NCBI GenBank assembly: GCA_049322695.1
Contig: JBMORW010000046.1
Coordinates: forward strand, 124,001-188,000
Direction: 5' to 3'
DNA length: 64,000 nucleotides
Source: CALGKJ01 sp049322695
GTDB lineage: Bacteria; Bacillota; Clostridia; Lutisporales; Lutisporaceae
The notes below the pieces were generated by a model that was not told the DNA's origin, did not search any database, and was given only the letters and a program-made list of their open reading frames with translations. The position numbers were made by a program, and so were the translations under genes. Shown piece by piece: positions 34,675 through 43,771 of this stretch; position 1 is the stretch's first letter; each line of letters begins with the position of its first letter.

Positions 34675-34702
34675 AAGCTGTAAGCATCTCAGCTTACAGC
34701 TT
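34675..34702 (-). terminator. Intrinsic terminator of the two-component operon
   Basis: Stem AAGCTGTAAGC (34675-34685) with GCTTACAGCTT (34692-34702); on the minus strand it is followed by TTTTATTT. It overlaps the stop of the response-regulator gene. Confidence 0.8.
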
Positions 34703-35386
34703 GAACCTATATCCTGCTCCCCACACTGTCTCGATGTATTGATTTTGTGAGGATTCTTTTTCCAGCTTTTCTCTTATTTTTCCAATATGAACTGTCACTG
34801 TGGCAATATCTCCATAATTATCAAAGCCCCATATACGCTCAAACAGCTGTTCTTTACTGAACACCTTTTCAGGATTGCTTGCAAAGAGCAGCAGCAGCTC
34901 ATATTCTTTTACAGTCAGATTTATTTCATTTCCATTAACATATACCCGTCTTGCTTCAGTGTTGAAAGTCAGATCCCTGATAGTAAAATTTTGCTGTCTC
35001 TTTTGCTCTCTGTTAGTCAGTCTTTCGTAGCGGGAAATATGCGCCTTGACACGGGCTACCAGCTCATTGGGATTAAAGGGCTTGGTTATATAGTCATCAG
35101 CACCCAGCCCCAGCCCTCTTATCTTATCTATATCCTCTTTTCTTGCCGAGACCATCAATACGGGTACCTCACAGTTTTCCCTTATTCTTCTGCATATTTC
35201 GAACCCATCAATTTCAGGCAGCATAAGGTCAAGAATTATTAGATCATATTTCTGATTAAGGGCATTGTTGAGACCCTTTATTCCTGTGTTTTCGATAGTT
35301 ACCTTAAAGCCGTTTATTTCCAGATAGTCCCTTTCAAGCTCAGCAATACTGACTTCGTCTTCAATTATCAATATACTGTTACTCAT
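34694..35386 (-). CDS. OmpR/PhoB-family response regulator
   Basis: 230 residues. Receiver domain with acidic pocket (IIEDE near residue 8), the phospho-acceptor Asp in DLIILDLMLPE, and the conserved Lys in DYITKPFNPNEL. The C-terminal half is an OmpR winged helix (LTVKEYELLLLFASNPEKVFSKEQL, then ATVTVHIGKIREKL). ATG at 35386 overlaps the kinase gene's end by eight bases. It is the last gene of the ABC transporter, kinase and regulator operon and is expected to control cell-envelope-response genes, perhaps including this operon. Confidence 0.94.
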   Translation of the reverse strand: MSNSILIIEDEVSIAELERDYLEINGFKVTIENTGIKGLNNALNQKYDLIILDLMLPEIDGFEICRRIRENCEVPVLMVSARKEDIDKIRGLGLGADDYITKPFNPNELVARVKAHISRYERLTNREQKRQQNFTIRDLTFNTEARRVYVNGNEINLTVKEYELLLLFASNPEKVFSKEQLFERIWGFDNYGDIATVTVHIGKIREKLEKESSQNQYIETVWGAGYRFKL

Positions 35387-36854
35387 TGACCTTCTCCACC
35401 TCAATCTTATTCAAAGTAAAGCATATTGTTGTTCCTATATCTAGTGTGCTTTCTGCATATATGCTTCCGCCGTGTTTTTCAATTATCTGCTTTGCAATGG
35501 CCAGACCCAGTCCGCTTCCGCCCTGCTGTGTGTTTCTTGCTGCATCTACACGGTAGAACTTATCAAATATGTGTGGCAGCTTTTCGGGCGCTATGCCTTT
35601 ACCATTGTCAGTAATGCAGAAATTTATAGCTTTATCTGCATCAGATACACGTATAGTGAGCTGCTTTTCTGCCTTATTCATGTATTTTACTGCATTTTGT
35701 ACTATATTCATTATAACCCGCTTTATCATTTGCTGATCCATATATATTGACACATCTATGCCGGCTTCATACTCAAACTGTATATTGACCCCCTGCTGTG
35801 TATATTCAAGAGAAAGCTCGCTGACACACCCGTCCATGTATTTTTTAATGTCTGTTTTGCCCATATTGAAGGTCAGCCTGTCCAAATCCAGCTTGGAGAA
35901 CATGAAAAGATCATCAATAAGTCTGTCCATGTCTTGTGACTTACTGCTTATTACCTGCAGATATTTATCCAGTTTTTCTCCGTCATCTGCCACTCCGTCC
36001 ATTATGCCTTGTACGTAGCCCTTTATCGAGGTGATGGGTGTTTTTAGGTCATGAGAAATACTTGATATCAACTCTTTTCTGTTTTCTTCATATTGAAGCT
36101 GCCGTTCTATTGATTTTTTCAGCTCCATCCGCATCTTGTCAAAGGCATTTACCACTCTACCAATTTCATCATTGCTTCTTGCCCTCAAGTTAAAATTCAA
36201 ATCACCCTCGCGGATTCTGTTGGCACCTGTCTCCAGCACCTTTAGGGGTTTTATTATATCCTTTGACAATATAAAGGTAAGAGGAAGTATGACTATAAGA
36301 AGGATGATGAGCATCAAAGCCGCTAACGCTCTTCCCATATTTCCCTGGACTAAATGAAGGGCAGAGAAATCAATTACGATATAATAGGATACTTTTTTAC
36401 CGTTTGCGTAAAAATCCTGAGAAAATGAAAAGTCGTGATGTTCCTTTTCATCTATGATCCTCTGCTTATGGTCCGAGGTTTCGGAAAAGCTGATGCTTTC
36501 CTCTTTAAGATGATCAAAGTATTCTTTGTCATAATGAGCTTCAGGTACGTTTATCCATTGATCCTCATACAAAACATACAGCTTTCCATTAAAAGTACTT
36601 ACCTTACTGTCCAAACCATTAATAAACTCCATATCCAGAAGGGCTGCTCCTCCCAGTTTTTCAGCTGCTTTCAACTCTGCCAGAAGGTCTACCATTTCCA
36701 TTATGACTTCATCAACCTTCTTATCCTTGAAAACAGCCTCGGAGGCTCTGGCAAAATAGTGGCCTATTATGCCCATTGTGGAAAATACAAGCACAGTAGC
36801 AGATATTATTATCATAACCACATATACGAGAATCAACTTTAAACGTATTGACAT
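35379..36854 (-). CDS. Membrane sensor histidine kinase
   Basis: 491 residues. Two membrane segments (about 8-30 and 182-202) flank an extracellular sensor of some 150 residues; HAMP follows (about 203-255), then HisKA with the phospho-acceptor His in SSISHDLKTPITS, and HATPase motifs (N box IVQNAVKYM, DNGKGIAP, GGSGLGLAIAKQI). It is translated three bases after the permease gene and overlaps the response regulator, so kinase, regulator and transporter are one unit. Such units sense antimicrobial peptides or envelope stress in Firmicutes; the ligand here is not evident. Confidence 0.94.
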   Translation of the reverse strand: MSIRLKLILVYVVMIIISATVLVFSTMGIIGHYFARASEAVFKDKKVDEVIMEMVDLLAELKAAEKLGGAALLDMEFINGLDSKVSTFNGKLYVLYEDQWINVPEAHYDKEYFDHLKEESISFSETSDHKQRIIDEKEHHDFSFSQDFYANGKKVSYYIVIDFSALHLVQGNMGRALAALMLIILLIVILPLTFILSKDIIKPLKVLETGANRIREGDLNFNLRARSNDEIGRVVNAFDKMRMELKKSIERQLQYEENRKELISSISHDLKTPITSIKGYVQGIMDGVADDGEKLDKYLQVISSKSQDMDRLIDDLFMFSKLDLDRLTFNMGKTDIKKYMDGCVSELSLEYTQQGVNIQFEYEAGIDVSIYMDQQMIKRVIMNIVQNAVKYMNKAEKQLTIRVSDADKAINFCITDNGKGIAPEKLPHIFDKFYRVDAARNTQQGGSGLGLAIAKQIIEKHGGSIYAESTLDIGTTICFTLNKIEVEKVNE

Positions 36855-36857
36855 AAA

Positions 36858-37583
36858 TCAGACTTCCTTTATCTGAAATTTTAAAATCCCCAATATAGTA
36901 AATATTATATAGTAACTCAACAGGCATAGCAATCTGCTGAAATCAGTCAATTGTGTATACATGGCTGCTACCGTAGAGGGGAGGTATTCATAAAGCTGGC
37001 CAAAGAAGATTCCTGCTGTGTTCAGCACTGTCCATATTAGTATGCTGATAATCATAGCAAGGCTTGATGTTCTGAAAAATAATGAAAGCATACCTGCAGC
37101 TGCAATAATTAGCCCCAATGCCAGTAAAGCCAGACAATATAGCGGCAGTATCCGGTGCAGTGCGGATAATACGCTTAAGCCATCAACCAAAATTGCTCCC
37201 AATATACCTGAGCCAAGCGCGATAAACATGAGCTTTGCTGCAAAGAGAAAGTTGGCTGACAGTTTGCCAAGGTAAATTTGATACCTATCAACAGGAAGCT
37301 GGAAGGTATTGCTTATGGTATCATCCTGAAACTCTCCTGTAGTACTGTCTATAACAGTCATAAGAATAAATAAGGGAAGCAGCAGCTTCATCATAAAGCT
37401 TAGTATCCAGACAGGATAGTATTGTCCTATGTTCAATGCAAGACTGAGGTTCTTCCCGATAACCAGGCTAAGTACGGCTATTCCCATTACAAATGCAGCA
37501 GTCAAGTAACATATTATCAGAGATTTTCTCTTTGCTGCAATCTTCCTGTACTCCATGTTCATGCTTTTTAATAATTCACTCAT
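36858..37583 (-). CDS. ABC-2-type transporter permease
   Basis: 241 residues with about six hydrophobic segments. The N-terminal cytoplasmic part has MNMEYRKIAAKRKSLI, and a DDTISNTFQLPVDRYQIYLGKL loop between the second and third segments is typical of ABC-2 permeases of the BcrB/EcsB-like kind. Its start overlaps the ATPase gene by four bases (ATGA). With the ATPase it probably forms an exporter or resistance transporter of the lantibiotic/bacitracin type. Confidence 0.88.
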   Translation of the reverse strand: MSELLKSMNMEYRKIAAKRKSLIICYLTAAFVMGIAVLSLVIGKNLSLALNIGQYYPVWILSFMMKLLLPLFILMTVIDSTTGEFQDDTISNTFQLPVDRYQIYLGKLSANFLFAAKLMFIALGSGILGAILVDGLSVLSALHRILPLYCLALLALGLIIAAAGMLSLFFRTSSLAMIISILIWTVLNTAGIFFGQLYEYLPSTVAAMYTQLTDFSRLLCLLSYYIIFTILGILKFQIKEV

Positions 37584-38308
37584 ACTGCCATCCCCTTCTT
37601 GCTCTTGATAATATCCAGGTAGTAATCTTCAAGTCTGTCATATTTTTCTCTTATTACAGACACAGTCTCTGTAGCAAGCCAATTGCTTTCATTAATGATG
37701 CAGACCTTTGTTACCAGATTTTCTACGTCACTTATCTGATGACTTGATATCAATATCCCAAGCTTATTGCTTTCTACTTCTCTTTTGAGAAGGGCTACTA
37801 TTTTTGTCCTTCCTTCAATATCCATTCCTGAAAAGGGTTCATCCAGCAGCAAAAGTGAAGGACGGTGAAGCATTGCTTTGGCTATGGACAGTCTTTGTTT
37901 CATACCAGTTGAAAATGTGCTTACCCTATCTTTTTTGTATTCCAATAAACCTACCTTTTCAAGCATAACTTCAATATCGCCCTCTTTTATGCTTTTGATG
38001 AAGGGGCGTATAATATCTAAATTATCATAGGCTGTCATGTATTCATAATGAACTGTTTTTCCAATTACTGCTCCAGTAAAGTTAAAAATATCCTTCAGGT
38101 TTAATTCTATGTTATTTCCTTTGTAGTATATGTTTCCTCCGCTTTTTTGCAGCATGCCTGTCATTGCCTTCATAGCTGTGGTTTTTCCCGAGCCATTGGG
38201 ACCAAGCAGCGCAATTACATCACCCGGCTCTATATCCAGGCTCAGGTTTCTTATACCCCTATTGTTTCTATAGGTTTTGGTGAGTTCCTCAATATTTAAA
38301 AGCTTCAA
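37580..38308 (-). CDS. ABC transporter ATP-binding protein
   Basis: About 242 residues. Walker A GPNGSGKTTAM, Q-loop region, signature FSTGMKQRLSIAKAML, Walker B PSLLLLDEPFSGMD, and switch His in ISSHQISD. TTG at 38308 is the likely start: AGGAG lies eight bases upstream, while the GTG at 38317 overlaps that site. First gene of the transporter, kinase and regulator operon. A terminator separates it from the secreted protein gene upstream. Confidence 0.92.
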   Translation of the reverse strand: MKLLNIEELTKTYRNNRGIRNLSLDIEPGDVIALLGPNGSGKTTAMKAMTGMLQKSGGNIYYKGNNIELNLKDIFNFTGAVIGKTVHYEYMTAYDNLDIIRPFIKSIKEGDIEVMLEKVGLLEYKKDRVSTFSTGMKQRLSIAKAMLHRPSLLLLDEPFSGMDIEGRTKIVALLKREVESNKLGILISSHQISDVENLVTKVCIINESNWLATETVSVIREKYDRLEDYYLDIIKSKKGMAV

Positions 38309-38321
38309 GCTTAACACTCCT

Positions 38322-38362
38322 CTTTAAAAAGGGCAGTACCTAATATTCATCAAGTACTGCCC
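38322..38362 (-). terminator. Intrinsic terminator between secreted protein and ABC genes
   Basis: On the minus strand, GGGCAGTAC (38362-38354) pairs with GTACTGCCC (38339-38331), followed by TTTTTAAAG. It should end or attenuate the secreted-protein transcript just before the ABC gene's ribosome binding site. Confidence 0.78.
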
Positions 38363-38379
38363 GATATTAGTATAGTTTT

Positions 38380-39306
38380 TTATCTGCCATGTCTGGGACA
38401 ATCAGGCAGCTCTATGCTCTCAACTGTTTTACCGGCTATATCTATGGTTTCTACAGTTGTTTGATTCATGCTGCTGATATTGATACTGCCCTTAACCACA
38501 ATATTGTGGTATGCACCTGCCTCATCAATTCCTTCAACAGCATATTCAAAGGTTACAGCTTCGATATCCTTGTTTGCGTTTTGTTGGATTGCAAATTCAA
38601 TACCTTTAATTTTCATATCCCTTACCAGCTTAGGAACTATATCATGGGGATTTTTTAGTCCTTCAAAGAAAGGAAGCTTATGAAGTTCATCCATATATTC
38701 ATCACGGTATTCTGCTTCATCATGCTTGTTTGAAGCAGCTGCCGAAGCCATTAGGTTAAGCACTGCAGGCACATCTTCCTCGTTCAGGTCAAATACGATT
38801 TTTTGAGTTCCATCACTATTGAGTATCAACTCGAATTTTTCTTTATAGCTGCCTACTAAGTAGTCTGCCAATGCTTCTTCCTGAGCTGTCATTTCATGAC
38901 CCTTGTGGTCATATTTGCTTTCATAGAATTCTTGATCCCAGTGGTTTTTGTAATCTGCCTGATAATACAGGTCGTTTTGTGTATCCACAAATATTATCAT
39001 ATCCTTGCTGCCATATACTTGTGCGGTTTTTTGCATACCATCAAGTATCATGCTGATACTTCCACTGGATTGCCCAGCTTCTTTATCAAACTTCACTTCT
39101 GCGTAGAACTCTCCTACAGCTGTGCCATTATCTGTTATGGATACTGTACCTTCAAAAGTGCCGTTTGAACACTCCCCATGGTTTTTCATTGCAGACTTAA
39201 ATGCTTCATAGCCTTCATACTGATTTCCTGCTGCTGCTACTGTGGCTGCAAGCAGAGCAACAGCTGCGACCATAACGGTTATTAATATCAGATTTCTTTT
39301 TTTCAT
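38380..39306 (-). CDS. Secreted protein of unknown function next to the two-component/ABC module
   Basis: About 308 residues. It has an N-terminal signal-like segment (positively charged start, then a hydrophobic stretch rich in A, V and L to about residue 27) and a likely cleavage near VAAAG. The mature part is rich in beta-strand pattern and acidic/His residues, with no Cys lipobox. It ends CPRHGR. ATG at 39306 has AGGAGAG upstream. Its place ahead of the ABC/kinase operon suggests an extracellular partner or target of the sensor, but I recognise no family. Confidence 0.6.
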   Translation of the reverse strand: MKKRNLILITVMVAAVALLAATVAAAGNQYEGYEAFKSAMKNHGECSNGTFEGTVSITDNGTAVGEFYAEVKFDKEAGQSSGSISMILDGMQKTAQVYGSKDMIIFVDTQNDLYYQADYKNHWDQEFYESKYDHKGHEMTAQEEALADYLVGSYKEKFELILNSDGTQKIVFDLNEEDVPAVLNLMASAAASNKHDEAEYRDEYMDELHKLPFFEGLKNPHDIVPKLVRDMKIKGIEFAIQQNANKDIEAVTFEYAVEGIDEAGAYHNIVVKGSINISSMNQTTVETIDIAGKTVESIELPDCPRHGR

Positions 39307-39444
39307 TATTTGACTCTCCTTTTTTTGCTCAGCGAGCATTTTTTATACTCTTATTGTAGCCGCAAGGTATAAAATCCCAATAATGAAAGTATAAAGTTTT
39401 TCTAAAGTTTTTCATAAAAAAGGATAATGTATTAGTAATACAAA

Positions 39445-39500
39445 AAGCCGGATGTGTCTCTATCAGTCTGTAGTTAACTGACAAGCTGCATATCCGGCTT
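39445..39500 (-). terminator. Intrinsic terminator after TDT transporter gene
   Basis: Outer stem AAGCCGGAT (39445-39453) with ATCCGGCTT (39492-39500) around a 38-base inner region. On the minus strand it is followed by TTTTTG, ending the transcript from 40990. Confidence 0.65.
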
Positions 39501-39535
39501 AAAGCTTCACTTGTATATTAGATAGTACCACCTGG

Positions 39536-40477
39536 TCAGTCTTTTGCATCTGCCGTGACTCCGGCTGTCTTTGTACCTTCAGAAAGATATATGACGTATC
39601 TGACTAATACATATAAGACCATTGCTATAGCCCAGAGCTCCAACATATTCACAAAATAGTCCATAAATGGTATGACTGTGCCTGTTTTCAGAAGATAAGT
39701 ATTTGTACCCTTCATGGCAATGGCAGTTATAACAAATGGGAAGGTAAAGGCTGAATAGCTGGGATAGAATTTGAGCCTAAGGAGTCTTGGCATATTAACT
39801 ATAGTACCGATAAACATCAATAACAGAAGCACTGCCAAAAAGCCGACTATATACAGATTTTTATTCTGGAAAGTATTTAAATAGCCTGTCAGGCATAAGC
39901 TTGCAGGAGCTGTAAATATTGTCAAGGTAGGCATTGCAGGCTCGGGGATTTCATTTATAGCTAACACTCTGTAAGCAGCTATAGGAAGTAGTATTAAGTA
40001 TGCTGCAAGTCCGAACCAGAATATATATTGGCCAAGCTGTGTCATTCCAAATGCAGGAGCAGTAACACTTGCACATACAATGCCGACATAAACGACAAAG
40101 TAGCTTGGAAACACCTTTTTTATATTGAAGTTGATAATATATTTAACTGTAAATAAAATCATTAAAACAATATGCAGTGCTAAAGCTATGAGCCAAAGCA
40201 AAAATGCACCTGATGAAAAATACGGCTTAAAATATGTTGATAGTAACATCAATGCCATGGAAAAGGTAGGCATTACGCTGGCAACTACAGGGTTGTCAAA
40301 GCCTTCCTTCAGGGATTTGGGCATGGCAAATATTTTTATCAACAATAGCATTATAAAAATTCCAGATACTATGCCCAGAATATTTCTATATATGCTGCCA
40401 TATGAAAGTATGAGATTCCCTCCGGCTGCAAGGCCAAGAATCAAACCTGCTATGGGAAGAGGCAGTTTCCTTATCAT
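39536..40477 (-). CDS. TDT-family (SLAC1/TehA-like) membrane transporter
   Basis: 313 residues and about nine to ten transmembrane segments from a Pro/Leu-rich start (LPLPIAGLILGLAAGGN) to near the C-terminus. The spacing and the PSYFVVYVGIVCASVTAPAFGM and FYPSYSAFTFPFVITAIAM segments fit the tellurite-resistance/dicarboxylate transporter (TDT) family. These carry anions such as dicarboxylates, nitrate or sulfite; the substrate here is not shown. It is the second gene of a two-gene unit, nine bases after the C_GCAxxG_C_C gene. AGGAG lies about 12 bases before the ATG. Confidence 0.85.
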   Translation of the reverse strand: MIRKLPLPIAGLILGLAAGGNLILSYGSIYRNILGIVSGIFIMLLLIKIFAMPKSLKEGFDNPVVASVMPTFSMALMLLSTYFKPYFSSGAFLLWLIALALHIVLMILFTVKYIINFNIKKVFPSYFVVYVGIVCASVTAPAFGMTQLGQYIFWFGLAAYLILLPIAAYRVLAINEIPEPAMPTLTIFTAPASLCLTGYLNTFQNKNLYIVGFLAVLLLLMFIGTIVNMPRLLRLKFYPSYSAFTFPFVITAIAMKGTNTYLLKTGTVIPFMDYFVNMLELWAIAMVLYVLVRYVIYLSEGTKTAGVTADAKD

Positions 40478-40486
40478 TAAAAATTT

Positions 40487-40990
40487 TCACTCCTTTATAT
40501 AGCATAGATTAGTTAACTCATTTTTTGCTGCTTCAATCTTCTCTGACAGTTCAGGATCCTCCAGTAACCTTTCTGCTATCCAAGCAGCTACCTCACCGGT
40601 GATTTGTACACAATGAGCCTTTCTTTCGGGATTAGCAAAATCAAAGCCGCTTACCAGCACCCTGCAGCATGTGCTTTTATACATCTCTCTGATATGATCA
40701 TGAAGCGCAGCAGAAATGGGAAACATTTTATCCTTCATAGTCTCACCATGCTTTCTGCCATAAGCCATGCCTAGAGCCATTGCACCTCCGCTTACAGCGC
40801 CGCAAAGGCAGCCTGATCTACCCAAACCTATTGGAAAAGCTGATGCAAGCTTAACGACATCTTCATCAAACGGCCGGCCAAGCAGCTCATTTATTGTATG
40901 GACAACAGCTTCCGAGCAAAAAAATTCACCTCTTTGAAAATACCCTTCTGCCTGCTTGCGGACTGCTTCAATTAATATGCTTTTTTCCAT
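40487..40990 (-). CDS. C_GCAxxG_C_C family redox protein
   Basis: 167 residues. The family pattern is visible: FFCSEAVV, GLGRSGCLCGAVSGGAMALG, then a later TCCRVL and KAHCVQITG. The cysteines probably bind a cluster or a metal. The family occurs with transporters and electron-transfer proteins in anaerobes. ATG at 40990 has CGGAGG upstream; a much longer in-frame stretch to 41155 has no ribosome binding site. It is co-transcribed with the TDT transporter, which suggests redox control of, or coupling to, anion transport. Confidence 0.85.
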   Translation of the reverse strand: MEKSILIEAVRKQAEGYFQRGEFFCSEAVVHTINELLGRPFDEDVVKLASAFPIGLGRSGCLCGAVSGGAMALGMAYGRKHGETMKDKMFPISAALHDHIREMYKSTCCRVLVSGFDFANPERKAHCVQITGEVAAWIAERLLEDPELSEKIEAAKNELTNLCYIKE

Positions 40991-41229
40991 GACAATTCCT
41001 CCGTAAATAAATATTCCATGATAAGTATATTGAAGTGATAGTGACAATACAAATAGCAAATATCTATAGAGCGGAATACTGAAATAGATTTTATCTATTT
41101 GATTTATCTTATAAGAAAATGCTTGCTTGACTGATGTTTCAGAGGTTGGTATCATGTGAGTATAAAGTATGAAAGTAAAGAATGTTATGTCTTTACTGAA
41201 TTATCTAATTTTATTTGGGAGGGGTAAAT

Positions 41230-41292
41230 ATGGACAAAATAATCTTAAAGGGATTCTTGCACACTGGACTCCATGCAAAGTCTACAATATAG
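41230..41292 (+). CDS. Possible 20-residue ORF with good ribosome binding site
   Basis: ATG at 41230 follows GGGAGGGG at ideal spacing and reads 20 residues to TAG at 41290-41292. The N-terminus MDKIILKGF looks like that of FolB-like or other ordinary proteins, but nothing downstream continues such a family. It may be a gene remnant or a leader. The 41156-41229 stretch holds only a small AGTAAAGA/TCTTTACT hairpin (41174-41197). Confidence 0.2.
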   Translation: MDKIILKGFLHTGLHAKSTI

Positions 41293-41416
41293 ACAGATGG
41301 CGATTGCTTGCATGGAGAGAAATAAATAATCGCCGGATTTCGTTCTGACTTTACAGAGATGGTTTATATCGTAGGCTTTGCTTCCTTAAATATTATTTTT
41401 AAGGAGTGGAGCTGGA

Positions 41417-41683
41417 ATGAAATATAAAAAGGCACATGAAGTTCTCCCGGAGAAGCTTCTAAAGGAAATACAAAAGTATGTAAAAGGTGAAATGATCTAT
41501 ATTCCAAGTCCACCTGACAGCCGCAAAGGTTGGGGTGAGGACTCCGGCAGCAGAGCTTACCTTAAGGAAAGAAATTCTGAAATCAAACAAAGGTTTCAGC
41601 AGGGAATAACTATAGATCAGCTTACATTACTATTTTGTCTCTCCTATGACAGTATAAAAAAGATAGTCTATTCGAAGCATTAG
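41417..41683 (+). CDS. CD3324-family small DNA-binding-like protein
   Basis: 88 residues. Resembles the CD3324/Mor-like family: a helical N-terminus (EVLPEKLLKEIQKYVKGEMIYIP), a basic KGWGEDSGSRAYLKERN segment, and a C-terminal helix-turn-helix (GITIDQLTLLFCLSYDSIKKIVY). Probably a DNA-binding regulator. AAGGAGTGG precedes the ATG and a terminator follows within 10 bases, so it is monocistronic. Confidence 0.8.
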   Translation: MKYKKAHEVLPEKLLKEIQKYVKGEMIYIPSPPDSRKGWGEDSGSRAYLKERNSEIKQRFQQGITIDQLTLLFCLSYDSIKKIVYSKH

Positions 41684-41690
41684 GACTATA

Positions 41691-41718
41691 CCCGTTGGCA
41701 ATACAGCCAACGGGTTTT
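41691..41718 (+). terminator. Intrinsic terminator
   Basis: Stem CCCGTTGGC (41691-41699) with GCCAACGGG (41706-41714), loop of 6, then TTTTG. Confidence 0.85.
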
Positions 41719-41837
41719 GTGCAATAAATGGGTTAAAAAATTTTCTCTATTTTGAAACTCAGTATTTTGACATAGAATACATATAGGTATCAAAGCAGCA
41801 GATACAGTGTGATGTGCAGCTTTTATGGAGGGGTAAT

Positions 41838-42743
41838 ATGGAAAACGTTAATATGTGTAGATTTGCAGGCAACGATGACTTTATTCAAATGAGAGAAATG
41901 CTCCTTGAGAGTTACAAAATAGAGCAAAGGCCATGCAATATGTTTTATTACTATTTAGATAACTGGAGATTCGGCAGAGATGATAGTGAAAGCTATTATC
42001 AGGAAAACACCATACTTTGGAAAAAAGAAGAAAAGCTGATAGCTTTCAGCATTCTGGACAATGAACCCTTATACAGCCTTCAGGTTCATCCTCATTATAA
42101 CAGTGAGCTGCCGTATATATTGGAAGCCTTGTTAAAGGAAACCGGAATAACAGAAATTGCTGTGTACGAGCATCAGAAAGAGATTATATGCTGCTTGGAA
42201 GCCTTCGGCTTTAAGAATACTTTGCATATTGACAATGAATATGAGTATGATTTGATAAAACAGTTTGAAAAAACTGTCCTTTGCGAAGGATTTGCAATTA
42301 AAACGGCAGCAGAGCTAAAAGATAATGCTGCAGTATGTCGGGCTCAACGGAATGTGTTTAAAGCTCCGCATATGACAGAGGAGTTTTGTGCTTTTCAGAT
42401 GGTTTCAAAGCAGCAGGCACCAAGTTACTCAAATGAAAGTGTTTTTCTTGTAATGGACAAATCAAATGGTGAGTGTGCTGCTTTTGCAATGGCATGGCTA
42501 AATAAAGAAACAGGGGTAGTAGGCTTTGAACCTATAGGAACTGTGGAAGGCTATAGAAAGAAAGGCTTAAGCAAAGCATTGCTGACACACATTTATACAG
42601 CATATAAAGGTCAGGGCTTCAGGAGCGTATCCATAAGGACTGGCAGTCAAAATGAATTAGGGAATGCACTATACCGTTCACTTAAGCCGGCTAATATTTA
42701 CAAAATAGTATTGTATGAAAGAGATAGACATACAGCTGTATAA
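41838..42743 (+). CDS. Tandem GNAT acetyltransferase-like protein
   Basis: About 301 residues. The N-terminal half is a degenerate GNAT-like domain (no clear acetyl-CoA motif). The C-terminal half has a full motif A region, GTVEGYRKKGLSKALLTHIY (R/Q-x-x-G-x-G/A type), then a SVSIRTGSQNELGNALYRSLKP segment. Substrate unknown; such pairs acetylate small molecules or peptides. ATG at 41838 has GGAGGGG four bases upstream. A terminator follows the stop. Confidence 0.85.
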   Translation: MENVNMCRFAGNDDFIQMREMLLESYKIEQRPCNMFYYYLDNWRFGRDDSESYYQENTILWKKEEKLIAFSILDNEPLYSLQVHPHYNSELPYILEALLKETGITEIAVYEHQKEIICCLEAFGFKNTLHIDNEYEYDLIKQFEKTVLCEGFAIKTAAELKDNAAVCRAQRNVFKAPHMTEEFCAFQMVSKQQAPSYSNESVFLVMDKSNGECAAFAMAWLNKETGVVGFEPIGTVEGYRKKGLSKALLTHIYTAYKGQGFRSVSIRTGSQNELGNALYRSLKPANIYKIVLYERDRHTAV

Positions 42744-42805
42744 TGGGCTCAAGGATTATTGAAGGCATACCGTAAACCCACCCGGAGACGATGAATAACA
42801 GATGC

Positions 42806-42840
42806 GTCAGACATGAAATCATATTGTGTCTGACTTTTTT
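42806..42840 (+). terminator. Intrinsic terminator (GTCAGACA type)
   Basis: Stem GTCAGACA (42806-42813) with TGTCTGAC (42827-42834), then TTTTTT. Its core resembles the hairpin at 13031-13072. Confidence 0.82.
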
Positions 42841-42932
42841 ACTTTTTTGGCATTAAATGTAATTCTCATTAATAAAATAATAATGTGGATAAGCCTTATA
42901 AGGTAAATCAATAATATTTTAGGAGGGTTAGT

Positions 42933-43766
42933 ATGGCTAATGAAAATGCTGGCCAAAGAGCTTTGGCAGCAGCTACACAGTTGGAGAAAATAGGATTTGT
43001 AGATTTCACAACTGATTTAGTCAAAGGTGTATATGAGGTAATTGTAAATGCATCAATGGATCAGCTTAATACATATGCAGATTTTGTATCAAAGGTAGCA
43101 AAAACACTTCAGGAGTATCAGACAGAAATAATTGGCAGCGGGGAAGAAACTACTCAGAAGGCAGATGACTATATTGCAAAGGTTTTTGAATTGAAAAAGG
43201 CAGACTCCTACACTTTGGATGCTGAGCAAGTGAAAGCTATGAAGGAGCATTTTGCCGGCGTAAAGGTAAAAGAGGGTGAAGTAGAGAAAACCATAGATGA
43301 CTATCTGGCAGTAGAAGGTGAAAATGCTACCATAACACATGATAACCTCAGTATGCTTGTCATCGAGAAGCTGAAAAAAGGCGCAGAGGATTCCTATAAT
43401 CTTATAAAGACTATACTAAAAATAGGTATGCAGAAGGTAGTTGTTACAAACGGTGAGATCCAAACCAAGCTTACCTTCCATGTTGATGCTTCTGACAACT
43501 ATTCAAAGGTAAGCAACACATATAATACCAATTCATCAGGTTGGGGCATCGGCGGAGGTATCTCCGGAAGTATGGCAGGAGGCATCCATGCAAAAATCGT
43601 AGGAAAGTTTTTAGGAGCTGGTATTTCAGGCGGATACAGCAGCAAAAAGCTTAATGTAAGTGTGGTTAATGAAAAATCAACCTCAGCAACTAATGTTAAC
43701 GTAGATATTCTTGGGCAGGTAAAAATACAGTTTAAGACAGAGACATTCCCATCCATTGAGGCGTAA
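42933..43766 (+). CDS. Uncharacterised 277-residue protein of a two-gene cassette
   Basis: 277 residues, no signal or membrane segment at the N-terminus. Residues 1-140 are helical and acidic, with regular hydrophobic spacing. The end of the protein (about 165-277) is Gly/Ser-rich with strand pattern: GGGISGSMAGGIHAKIVGKF and GISGGYSSKKLNVSVVNEKS. This kind of layout recalls DUF2589-associated proteins, but I cannot confirm it. AGGAGGG precedes the ATG. The next gene begins five bases after its stop. Confidence 0.7.
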   Translation: MANENAGQRALAAATQLEKIGFVDFTTDLVKGVYEVIVNASMDQLNTYADFVSKVAKTLQEYQTEIIGSGEETTQKADDYIAKVFELKKADSYTLDAEQVKAMKEHFAGVKVKEGEVEKTIDDYLAVEGENATITHDNLSMLVIEKLKKGAEDSYNLIKTILKIGMQKVVVTNGEIQTKLTFHVDASDNYSKVSNTYNTNSSGWGIGGGISGSMAGGIHAKIVGKFLGAGISGGYSSKKLNVSVVNEKSTSATNVNVDILGQVKIQFKTETFPSIEA

Positions 43767-43771
43767 AAAAT

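Noticed and set aside
41230..41292. MDKIILKGF start suggested dihydroneopterin aldolase (FolB)
   Set aside because: Only the first nine residues resemble it; the frame stops after 20 codons and no other frame continues the family.
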